NCBI GenBank assembly: GCA_017395555.1 | Contig: JAFPUE010000097.1 | Location: forward strand, 1-39,933 | Length of the DNA: 39,933 bases | Direction: 5' to 3' | Origin: Ruminiclostridium sp. | GTDB lineage: Bacteria; Bacillota; Clostridia; Oscillospirales; Ruminococcaceae | In this document: positions 8,755 through 15,593 of the stretch, piece after piece | Numbering within the stretch: the first letter of the stretch is position 1 | Layout: every line of letters begins with the position of its first letter | The notes under the pieces: generated by a model | What the model was told of the DNA's origin: nothing | Databases searched by the model: none | Seen by the model: only the letters and a program-made list of their open reading frames with translations | Translations under genes and position numbers: made by a program

Positions 8755-9100
8755 CGCCGCGTCCGAAAACTATTGCGGCGATAAGTGCGAATATCACAGC
8801 CGCGGTTATTCCGCCCGCGCAGGCTTCAAGTCCGCCCGTGAGCGAGCCGATAAGCCCGTCCTCCGTGACCGCTTTTCTCACACCCTTTGCGAGATTGTAC
8901 CCGAACCCGGTCAGCGGTACCGTCGCACCGGCGCCCGCAAGCTCCACAATTGGCTCGTAAACCCCGAGCGCACCGAGCACTACCCCCGATACAACATAAG
9001 TTACAAGTATCTTTGCCGGTGTCATCGCGGTAAGGTCAATAAGCACCTGACCTATCGCGCAGAATGTTCCCCCTATGAGGAACGCCCATAGATATTCCAT
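8714..9100 (-). CDS. spoVAE: Stage V sporulation protein AE
   Basis: This is a 128-aa membrane protein starting MEYLWAFLIGGTFCAIGQ at the ATG at 9100, preceded by AAGGAGA. An earlier in-frame ATG (9295) would bury the start inside spoVAD and is not needed. Hydrophobic segments and the repeated internal GAGATVPLTGFGYNLAKG block match the SpoVAC/SpoVAE family. With SpoVAC and SpoVAD it belongs to the channel in the spore inner membrane that moves calcium-dipicolinate during sporulation and germination. The last residues, KTRRTRRSVLRS, are basic, look unlike the rest, and are encoded by repeat module B, which also supplies the stop codon. Confidence 0.93.
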   Translation of the reverse strand: MEYLWAFLIGGTFCAIGQVLIDLTAMTPAKILVTYVVSGVVLGALGVYEPIVELAGAGATVPLTGFGYNLAKGVRKAVTEDGLIGSLTGGLEACAGGITAAVIFALIAAIVFGRGDKTRRTRRSVLRS

Positions 9101-9111
9101 AAAAGTTCTCC

Positions 9112-10134
9112 TTATAAAGTATTGTCGGAAAAGCTCAGATGAACACAGTGCGCTATGCCGGGAATACTTTCGCCCTGCTGGACGAGCGTGGTTGACATCA
9201 ATGCGCCCGTTGCCGTGAACAGCACGTTTTTCAGCTCGCCGCTCCTTATACGCGGGAGTATATGCCCGCAGAGCACCGAAGCGCTGCACCCGCACCCGGA
9301 GCCGCCCGCGTGAACGTCCTGCTTTTCGCGGTCAAATATCATTTTCCCGCAGTCGTTATGCCGTTCTCCGAGCTTAACGCCGTCCTGCATGAAAAGGTCA
9401 TACAGCAGGTCACTGCCGACATACCCGAGATCTCCCGTAAGGATAAGATCGTAGTCCTCGGGCGTTCTGCCGAGCGTTTCGAGGTGTGTTTTTATGGTGT
9501 CGTAGGCCGCCGGAGCCATAGCCGCGCCCATGTTGTTCGCGTCCTTTATCCCCAGATCCTTGACGGTGCCTATCGTTACCGCTTTGACGTAAGGTGGTGC
9601 GGAATGTGCGCCGATTATCGCGCAGCCGCTTGCCGTTGCCGTCCACTGTGCCGTGGGTGTGCGCTGACCGCCGTATGTCTCCGGAAAACGGAACTGCCTT
9701 TCCGCGGAGCAGAAATGTGAGGAAGTAAGCGCCGCGTTGAGGCTGCCGACACCGCTGTCCGCGAAGACAGAGGCGAGAGCGAGACATTCCGCCATAGTCG
9801 AGCAAGCGCCGTAAAGCCCGATGAACCTTGCGCCGTTATTGCGCATACTGTATGCGGAGCCGGTGCATTGGTTCAGCAGGTCACCCGCAAAAACGAAGCT
9901 GATATCGCCTTCGGATATGCTCCCGCGTATGAGCGCCTGTTCAAACGCGTGCTGCTGGAGACGGCTCTCCGCTTTCTCCCATGTGTTTTCTCCGAACGCG
10001 GAATCCTCGCTCACATAGTCGAAACAGCTCCCGAGCGGTCCCGCGCCCTCCATTTTCCCGACAGCGGAGCCGAATGAAACAACGGAGGGCGTGCTGTCGA
10101 GCACGACTGTGCCGCTGCCTGTATATCTGCTCAT
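9112..10134 (-). CDS. spoVAD: Stage V sporulation protein AD
   Basis: This 340-aa protein starts MSRYTGSGTVVLDSTPSVVS at 10134, preceded by AAAGGAG. An upstream in-frame ATG at 10200 would overlap spoVAC and has no ribosome binding site. The length matches SpoVAD (about 338 aa). The thiolase-like fold is visible in LYGACSTMAECLALA (around the position of the thiolase nucleophile cysteine), TGDLGYVGSDLLYDL, and GGSGCGCSASVLCGH. Known family role: the peripheral subunit that binds dipicolinic acid at the spore inner membrane. It lies 13 bases after spoVAC and 11 bases before spoVAE, so the three form one operon. Confidence 0.96.
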   Translation of the reverse strand: MSRYTGSGTVVLDSTPSVVSFGSAVGKMEGAGPLGSCFDYVSEDSAFGENTWEKAESRLQQHAFEQALIRGSISEGDISFVFAGDLLNQCTGSAYSMRNNGARFIGLYGACSTMAECLALASVFADSGVGSLNAALTSSHFCSAERQFRFPETYGGQRTPTAQWTATASGCAIIGAHSAPPYVKAVTIGTVKDLGIKDANNMGAAMAPAAYDTIKTHLETLGRTPEDYDLILTGDLGYVGSDLLYDLFMQDGVKLGERHNDCGKMIFDREKQDVHAGGSGCGCSASVLCGHILPRIRSGELKNVLFTATGALMSTTLVQQGESIPGIAHCVHLSFSDNTL

Positions 10135-10147
10135 GCGATCTCCTTTC

Positions 10148-10591
10148 TCAGCCTGCCTGCATAGCGAAGAGGATAATGCCGTACAGCGCGGAGGCTGCAA
10201 GCCCGTACACGATCACGGGTCCCGCGATTATGAATATCTTTGCGCCCACGCCGAGCACATATCCTTCTGTCTTGAATTCCATTGCCGGTGATACAACCGC
10301 GTTCGCGAAGCCGGTTATCGGCACGAGGGTACCGGCACCCGCGTGCTTTGCGATCTTGTCGTACAGTCCGAAGCCCGTCAGCACCGCGCTTAAAAACACG
10401 AGCGAAACGGAGGTTAGTGTACCTGCCATATCAGCCGTGATACCGAGAGACTTGTACAGATCAAGGATAGCCTGTCCGACACAGCAGATCAGACCGCCGA
10501 CGAGGAATGCCATAGGTATTGTTTTGTACAGCTTTGTTCCCGGTGCGCGTCTTTTAGCGAGCTTCCCGTATTCACTTTCCGTTAGTTTCAT
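10148..10591 (-). CDS. spoVAC: Stage V sporulation protein AC
   Basis: This 147-aa integral membrane protein starts MKLTESEYGKLAKRRAPGTK, with AAAGGA upstream of the ATG at 10591. It has about four hydrophobic segments and the family block HAGAGTLVPITGFANAVVSPA, which parallels the block in SpoVAE. SpoVAC is known as a mechanosensitive-type channel component for dipicolinate in spores. It is the first gene of the spoVAC-AD-AE operon. Forespore control (sigma G) is expected, but I could not resolve a convincing sigma G promoter in 10592-10680. Confidence 0.95.
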   Translation of the reverse strand: MKLTESEYGKLAKRRAPGTKLYKTIPMAFLVGGLICCVGQAILDLYKSLGITADMAGTLTSVSLVFLSAVLTGFGLYDKIAKHAGAGTLVPITGFANAVVSPAMEFKTEGYVLGVGAKIFIIAGPVIVYGLAASALYGIILFAMQAG

Positions 10592-10696
10592 AATATCCGT
10601 CCTTTCTTTCGGTGTTATTATCTGTCGAAAAAGGATTTTTATAATTGTTAATATTTGTATTTCCTACTCTATGCTATATAAAAGTAACCGCACAGA

Positions 10697-10762
10697 GCGG
10701 CGAACGCGCCGCAGCGTTTTGCGTAGCGAGCCGCGGACGCGCGGCAGCGTTTTGCGTAGCGA
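10697..10762. repeat. 33-bp tandem duplication with compensated stem
   Basis: Two adjacent 33-bp units (10697-10729 and 10730-10762) differ at 3 positions. Each begins with a hairpin: GCGGCG-AACG-CGCCGC in unit 1 and GCCGCG-GACG-CGCGGC in unit 2. Two of the differences (G to C at position 3 and C to G at position 14) restore the same base pair. GCAGCGTTTTGCGTAGCGA would follow the loop region in both. Confidence 0.85.
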
Positions 10763-10803
10763 CACTCTTCTACGGGCGGGTGCAGCGCCTCGGTTAGTTA
10801 TTC
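10697..10803 (-). repeat. Repeat module B, copy 3 (right arm of inverted pair)
   Basis: Read on the minus strand it gives GAATAACTAACCG (10803-10791), CTGCACCCGCCCGTAGAAGA and GCTACGCAAAACGCTGC, as in copy 2. The sequence AAAAGTAACCGCACAGA occurs on both sides (10680-10696 and 10821-10837), as if the module sat within or had duplicated a terminator arm. Confidence 0.85.
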
Positions 10804-10822
10804 TCTTCTATATATAGTAAAA

Positions 10823-11011
10823 AAGTAACCGCACAGATTGTAAATTCTGTACGGTTCTTGTTATTTTAATAATCGGAGTCTCTACCAACCCCACTGCGTT
10901 TCAGTCTGCGGCAGCCCATAGCTGTACGCTCTGAAATACTGCATTTATTTAGGGTGTCCAGCCCCCTTTTTCAAAGGGGGTTGGCGGGGTCGCAGGGGCA
11001 GAGCCCCCGTC
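10823..11011 (-). repeat. Composite repeat module A, copy 1, with terminal hairpin
   Basis: On the minus strand it runs GACGGGGGCTCTGCCCCTGC (11011 downward), then a CCAACCCCC block, TAAATAAATGCAGTATTTCA, GAAACGCAGTGGGGTTGG, GAGACTCC, and ends in the hairpin AACCGTACAGA / TCTGTGCGGTT (10856-10827) followed by ACTTTTTTAC. Nearly the same order of blocks occurs at 26874-27067 on the plus strand. Confidence 0.85.
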
Positions 11012-11068
11012 TCAAATCTCTCAAAATCTCTCAAAGCTCTCGAACCCTCTCGCGCCATCTCGCACTCT
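11009..11068. repeat. Degenerate CTCTC(A/G)AA run
   Basis: CTCTCAAA-like units of 8 to 12 bases recur about seven times between module A and the stop codon of the cysteine desulfurase-like gene. The pattern is imperfect. Related GAGATTTC/GAGAGTTT text lies beside module A copy 2 (26784-26870). Confidence 0.5.
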
Positions 11069-11069
11069 C

Positions 11070-12209
11070 TCACACGCAGTATCTTGCTGCGATCCTGCCG
11101 ACGGCGCGAACGAGGGCGCTGACTTCGGTGAGGGTGTTGAAGACCGACGGCGAGAAGCGGACTGCGCCGGTTTCGGCTGTGCCGATCTTTTTGTGGGCGG
11201 GGTATGCGCAGTGAAAGCCGCCGCGTAGTGCGAAGCCCGCGTCGCTCAGAAGCTGTGAAGCCTTTTCTGCGGGAAGATCGCCGATATTGAACGGGATAAC
11301 GGGCGCGAAGCGCTCGTCAAAGTCGCTGCTGTACAGCTTCACCGACGACAGCTTTGCGACACCCTCAAAAAATCTGCGGCACAGCGCGTTTTCGTGCGCG
11401 CGGATATTGTCGGTTCCCTTTGAGTTTACGAAATCTACGCCCGCGCCGAGCGATATCGCACCGGCTGTGTTGATCGTGCCGCTCTCAAATCTGTCGGGCA
11501 GGAAATCCGGTTGTGACAGCTCCTTTGAGAGACTTCCCGTGCCGCCCTCTATCAGCGTTTTCAGGCGATACTTCCCGTCCGTGATAAGAAGCCCTGTTCC
11601 CATAGGTCCGTACAGTCCCTTGTGGCCTGCCGCGCAGATGATGTTTATGCCGTCCGACAGCTTTATCGGCAGAACTCCCGCACCCTGCGCCGCATCGACT
11701 ATGAAGCAGATACCGCGCTCGCGGCACAGAGCCGCTATCCGTTTTATCGGCATTATCCGCCCCGTGACATTCCCGGCGGCTGTGCAGATAACGGCTTTTG
11801 TGCGGCGGTTTATACTGCGCTCGAATTCCCTGACCGTGCTGTCGTCATCGTCCGTGACCGCGGCGGTGTATGACACCCCGGCATTCCGGGAGAGCGCGTA
11901 AAGCGGGCGAAGCACGGCGTTGTGCTCGATGTCGCTTATCACCGCGTGCGAGTTTTACGGCAGCACACCCTTGATCGCCGTATTGAGCGCGAATGTGCAG
12001 TTCGGCATAAACACCGTGTTTTCGACTCTCGCCCCGAAAAATTCCGCGCATTTCTCCCTTGCGTCAAAGACCGCCTCCGCCGTTTCGAGCGACATCGCGT
12101 GTCCCGCTCTGCCCGGGTTTGCTCCGTATTTCACAAGTGCGCGTGACATTGCCGCGATGACCGCGGGCGGCTTCGGGTAAGTCGTTGCCGCGTTGTCAAA
12201 GTATATCAT
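11070..12209 (-). pseudogene. Cysteine desulfurase family protein (class V aminotransferase fold), interrupted by in-frame TAA
   Basis: The start MIYFDNAATTYPKPPAVIAA at 12209 has a GGAGG site. The frame reads KGVLP, then TAA (11955-11957), and continues in the same frame as NSHAVISDIEHNAVLRPL to 11070. Removing that one stop gives a normal 379-codon product with the PLP lysine in AAGHKGLYGP and the catalytic-loop cysteine in RGGFHCAYPAHKKIGT. One base change (for example AAA to TAA) explains the break. A GTG about 15 bases downstream has no ribosome binding site, so reinitiation looks unlikely. Members of this family supply sulfur or selenium from cysteine and often sit beside DUF3343 genes, as here. 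It could also be a sequencing error or a very recent mutation. Confidence 0.85.
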
Positions 12210-12273
12210 TGCTTTTCCTCCCTCCGTATTTCCCGTGCGCAGCCGTGACCGCGCACAGGACAGCTTTTCGCGT

Positions 12274-12537
12274 CTATCTTCCGCGTCTGCGGAAGGGCGG
12301 AGGAGGCGGTGGGGGAGGGGGCGGCGGCACGGGCATCGACCTTCCGCAGCGCACTCTTATCTCCGCCAGCATACGGCAAACCGTTTCGGGCGGTTCTTCC
12401 GTCCGTATCCCGAATGTACAGCCGCCTCTGCCGGTGCTTATCTTTTCGACATGAGCGCGGATACCGTGCGAGGCGAGATATCTCACTGCTCTTCTTGCGT
12501 CTGTATATGAATCGAGAGGAATAATTACCGTTCTCAT
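12274..12537 (-). CDS. DUF3343 (putative Se/S carrier-like) small protein with polyproline tail
   Basis: This is an 87-aa protein starting MRTVIIPLDSYTDARRAVRY with AAAGGA upstream. Residues 1-66 match my memory of the DUF3343 family: short proteins with a conserved GGCTFGI-type cysteine, usually next to cysteine desulfurase or selenium genes and thought to carry sulfur or selenium. Here the following gene is such a desulfurase (64 bases away). The C-terminus is unusual: SMPVP runs into eleven consecutive prolines and then FRRRGR. The tail is encoded by a G-rich plus-strand tract (12295-12330), a likely site of replication slippage. The stop is TAG at 12274. The function is inferred from the family and its neighbour. 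Confidence 0.75.
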   Translation of the reverse strand: MRTVIIPLDSYTDARRAVRYLASHGIRAHVEKISTGRGGCTFGIRTEEPPETVCRMLAEIRVRCGRSMPVPPPPPPPPPPPFRRRGR

Positions 12538-12675
12538 AAATAAATCGTCCTTTCCTGTGGAATAATATCGTTATCCGACATAACGGGGAAAACATTCCCT
12601 TGTTATTTTATGCGGCACGGCGGTCTTGTGACAATGATTTTTCCGTCCGCAAATACGATCATACGGAGGAATTTT

Positions 12676-14946
12676 ATGAAAGCTGTAATACTTGCGGGCG
12701 GTGAAGGCACACGCCTGCGTCCGCTCACCTGTGACCTGCCGAAGCCGCTTGTTCCCGTCTGCGGAAAGCCCGTCCTGTTCTACATTTTAGAGCTCCTGGA
12801 GAAGAACGGCTGCACGGAAGCCGCGGTGGCTGTCCGTTATCGCGGTGAGCGTATCGAAGCGGCGTTGGGTGACGGGAGATACGGCTCCGTGCGCACGTTC
12901 GTGTCGTATGAGGACAAGCCGCTCGGTACCGCAGGCTGTGTAAAAAAGGCAGCCGCCGACTTTGACGAGGACTTTATCGTGATAAGCGGCGACGCGATGT
13001 GCGATTTCGATCTTGCCGCGATATACAAGCACCACAAGGACACCGGCGTGAAAGCAACGATAGCGGTCAAGTCGGTCGACGATCCGCGCGAATACGGCGT
13101 TATCATAGGCGAGAACGGCATGGTGAGCGGATTTGCGGAAAAGCCGTCGTATGTGAACTGCCGCAGTGACCTTGCGAATACCGGAATTTATGTGATATCG
13201 CCGGAGATATTCCCGCTGATACCCGACGGAAAAATGGTTGATTTCGCGAAAGACGTATTCCCGGAGATGCTCGGGCGGGAGATGCCGCTCGGCTACTATG
13301 CGGAGAACGGCTATTGGTGCGATATCGGGGATATGAGCGCGTACAAGCGCTGTACGTCCGATCTCGTGAACGGCAAAATAAACGCGGAGCTCCCGGAACG
13401 CGTCACCGATCACGGCAGCCGCATAAGCAAGACCTCGTTTGTCGCGAAGGGAGCCTATTTCTCGGATAAAGCGCTTGCCGCGGGCTGCACGGCGGTAGGC
13501 GCGGGCGCGTATATCTCTGACGGCGCGAAGCTCAACAACGCGATAGTCATGGACGGCGCGTTTGTCGGCGAGGGTGTGACTCTCAACGACTGTGTGATCT
13601 GCACGAACGCGAAGGTAGGTGCGGGTGCCGCGGTATATGAGGGAGCCGTGGCGGGCGAGGGCTCCGTGATTGGCGAGAATGCCGTGATAAGCGGCGGTGT
13701 GCGGATATGGAACAACAAGCGCATAGAAAGGGGCGCGTCGGTCACGTCCGATGTTAAGTACGGGAGTGCGGAGTACCCGGAGATGTCGGAGGACGGTATC
13801 TGCGGCACGACAAACACAGTGATAACACCCGAGTTTGCGGTGCGTATCGGCAGTGCGCTTCCGAAGATATCCGACAGCGGTATAGCGGTATCTTGTGCCG
13901 ACGGCAACGCCTCTCTCTGCATAAAGAATGCGCTTCTCAGCGGGATATCCTGCTCGGGCGGCTCGGCGTATGACTGCGGCAGCGTACCGCTCCCGGTGCT
14001 TGCGTACTCCGCGAAGCTGCTCGGCGCGGATATCTGTGTTCACGTCGTTTCGCGTTCGCGCACGTCGGTGATGATATACTCGGCGGGGCTGCTGCCGCTC
14101 AAACGAAGCCGCGAGCGCATTTTTCAGGGCGCGGTCACACGCGGCGAATTTATGAGCGCGGGCTGGGACGGCTTCGGCACGGTCACGGAGATAACCGACG
14201 CGCTTATGCTGTACCGCTCGTATATCACCGGGCTGTCCGGCTTCAAAGTGCCTTATGATGTTCGCATCGTGTCGCGCAATGCTATGTTCCGTGATATCTG
14301 CAATCCGTTTGCAAAGAAGATCTCATCCGGCAGGGAAAAGCTCACGGTGACGATAACGGAGCGGGGCGATATGTCGGAGATAAGCTGCGGTGACACGGTG
14401 ATAGACCCTGTCTCGATGCAGCTCACAGTCTGTGCGTATGAAGCCCGCCGCGGTCACGACACCGCACTGCCGTTTGCATTCCCGCACACAGCCGAGGATG
14501 CGGCAGCCGCATACGGCGGTAAGATATTCCGTTATTTTGCGAGCTCAATGGATGACCGCGACGAGGAAGCCCGCCGTCTTGCGGCAGACCAACTCTTCAT
14601 GCGGGACGGCTTTGCGCTTGCGCTGAAGGTTCTCGGGTATATGGCGGAGCTTTCGCTCACGCCTGCCGAAACGCTCGAATCCGTGCCGCGCTCGTCAAAC
14701 GCGGGAAGATTTATCCGTGTGAACTGTCCTCCGCAGCGCATACTTGACCGTCTCAAAGCCGTTCCCGAGGAGAACGAGGGTGCAGTCATAGCCTCCGGCG
14801 ATGACCGTGTGTTTCTGCGCCCCGACAAGCGCGGCACCGGGCTGTTCATGTTTGCCGAGAGCTTCGGCACCGAAACTGCCGCCGCACTGTGTGACAAAAC
14901 CGAAAAACTGATAAGAAACGCCGCTGCCGCCCTTAAACAAATATAA
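12676..14946 (+). CDS. Sugar nucleotidyltransferase fused to hexapeptide repeats and a phosphomannomutase-like domain
   Basis: This is a 756-aa protein starting MKAVILAGGEGTRLRPLT at 12676 with an ACGGAGGA site; the frame extends further upstream, but without a ribosome binding site. Residues 1-235 are a nucleotidyltransferase (signature 4-18, ISGDAMCDFD around 104-112), residues about 255-365 are left-handed beta-helix hexapeptide repeats, and about 380-756 resembles phosphoglucomutase/phosphomannomutase. Fusions of this layout are usually labelled mannose-1-phosphate guanylyltransferase and would make GDP- or other NDP-sugars for surface glycans. The mutase domain lacks the TASHNP-type phosphoserine motif; the corresponding region reads VVSRSRTSVMIYSAG. 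It may thus be catalytically dead and regulatory. The substrate cannot be fixed from sequence. Confidence 0.85.
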   Translation: MKAVILAGGEGTRLRPLTCDLPKPLVPVCGKPVLFYILELLEKNGCTEAAVAVRYRGERIEAALGDGRYGSVRTFVSYEDKPLGTAGCVKKAAADFDEDFIVISGDAMCDFDLAAIYKHHKDTGVKATIAVKSVDDPREYGVIIGENGMVSGFAEKPSYVNCRSDLANTGIYVISPEIFPLIPDGKMVDFAKDVFPEMLGREMPLGYYAENGYWCDIGDMSAYKRCTSDLVNGKINAELPERVTDHGSRISKTSFVAKGAYFSDKALAAGCTAVGAGAYISDGAKLNNAIVMDGAFVGEGVTLNDCVICTNAKVGAGAAVYEGAVAGEGSVIGENAVISGGVRIWNNKRIERGASVTSDVKYGSAEYPEMSEDGICGTTNTVITPEFAVRIGSALPKISDSGIAVSCADGNASLCIKNALLSGISCSGGSAYDCGSVPLPVLAYSAKLLGADICVHVVSRSRTSVMIYSAGLLPLKRSRERIFQGAVTRGEFMSAGWDGFGTVTEITDALMLYRSYITGLSGFKVPYDVRIVSRNAMFRDICNPFAKKISSGREKLTVTITERGDMSEISCGDTVIDPVSMQLTVCAYEARRGHDTALPFAFPHTAEDAAAAYGGKIFRYFASSMDDRDEEARRLAADQLFMRDGFALALKVLGYMAELSLTPAETLESVPRSSNAGRFIRVNCPPQRILDRLKAVPEENEGAVIASGDDRVFLRPDKRGTGLFMFAESFGTETAAALCDKTEKLIRNAAAALKQI

Positions 14947-15303
14947 TAACAATTCAAACCATTCCCAAAACTAACGTGTGCGGGAACAAAACCCGGCAGC
15001 AGACGGGGGCGCAACCGGCTGCCCGCTGCACTTTGCTGCTTTCGCAGACGCTCTGTGCGGTACAAGCGATAGATTGGGCGTACAATGCCCTCTGATGCGG
15101 TACAGGACTAACGGGAGCAAGTACCCTGCAGCGGCTGCGACGGGATCCATCATTGGATCTTTGCCTTCTTTCCGCGAGTTGTCAAAGAGCTTGCCTGCAC
15201 CGGTCTTTCGGGGGCTGTCTGTATGTTCCCGTCAAACAGTTTTTAATAGACTCACTGTACTGTTGCAAGCTTCTTTGATCCACGAAGCGGCACGCGTTCT
15301 TTG

Positions 15304-15335
15304 GTTACTTTCTGTCGCTGCCGACAGAAAGTAAC
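15304..15335. repeat. Perfect 14-bp inverted repeat
   Basis: GTTACTTTCTGTCG (15304-15317) and CGACAGAAAGTAAC (15322-15335) pair fully around CTGC. Similar TTGGTTACTTTCTGTCG-type palindromes occur as dispersed repeats in many bacterial genomes, to my recollection. No T-run follows, so it does not look like a terminator. Confidence 0.8.
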
Positions 15336-15438
15336 TCGCCACGCCGGCAGAGAGCAGCAAAAGGAAAACAGGACTTTTCGCGGGCGAAATGAACCCAAAA
15401 GCCAATGCCGCCCGGTGAACAGCAGAATTATCAAATGC

Positions 15439-15467
15439 TTGACTTTTGAGAGAAAATGAGTTATAAT
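15439..15467 (+). promoter_or_regulatory. Sigma-A type promoter of the RNase J gene
   Basis: TTGACT (15439-15444), 17 bases, TATAAT (15462-15467). The leader to the ATG at 15594 is about 120 nt. Confidence 0.88.
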
Positions 15468-15593
15468 ATACTATGTATTTTTATGTTTTGAACGGGCAAT
15501 GCCCGAATATATAATATCAAATCAATGTACGGAGCTTCACAACACTGCTTTCTATTGTACCAAATAAGCTCCCGCATAAAGAAAAGAGGCAAA

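Larger units (their letters stand above)
10592..11069. other. Repeat-rich region upstream of spoVAC
   Basis: No gene is supported in these 478 bases. They hold the spoVAC promoter region (AT-rich, 10592-10680), module B copy 3 with its 33-bp tandem (10697-10803), a terminator-like hairpin (10827-10856), module A copy 1 (to 11011) and a degenerate CTCTC-rich run (11009-11068). Confidence 0.75.
14947..15593. other. Long non-coding stretch with perfect palindrome and RNase J promoter
   Basis: In 647 bases I see no supported gene: the open frames here have no ribosome binding site and no family resemblance. Contents: a GATCCA-TCAT-TGGATC hairpin near 15143-15159, a perfect 14-bp palindrome (15304-15335), GC-rich repeat-like text up to about 15420, and the RNase J promoter (15439-15467) with its leader. 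Confidence 0.7.

Noticed and set aside
10697-10762. CRISPR-like repeat
   Set aside because: Only two adjacent units with no spacers and no cas genes in the window.
9981-10817. Plus-strand frame of 278 codons across spoVAD and spoVAC
   Set aside because: It lies antisense to two clear sporulation genes and its end is translated repeat module B.
8436-11011. Transposon or insertion sequence carrying the spoVA operon
   Set aside because: No transposase frame is present and no target-site duplication is evident at the outer ends; only an inverted repeat pair is seen, so no mobile element is called.
11955-11957. Selenocysteine or pyrrolysine recoding at the internal stop of the desulfurase-like gene
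   Set aside because: The codon is TAA; selenocysteine uses TGA and pyrrolysine uses TAG. The position also does not match the catalytic cysteine.
12610-12675. Upstream in-frame ATG for the nucleotidyltransferase fusion
   Set aside because: The nucleotidyltransferase signature starts exactly at the ATG at 12676, which has a good ribosome binding site; the upstream part has none.
14978-15334. 118-codon plus-strand frame in the long intergenic region
   Set aside because: No ribosome binding site and no motif, and it ends inside the 14-bp palindrome; composition is that of repeat DNA.
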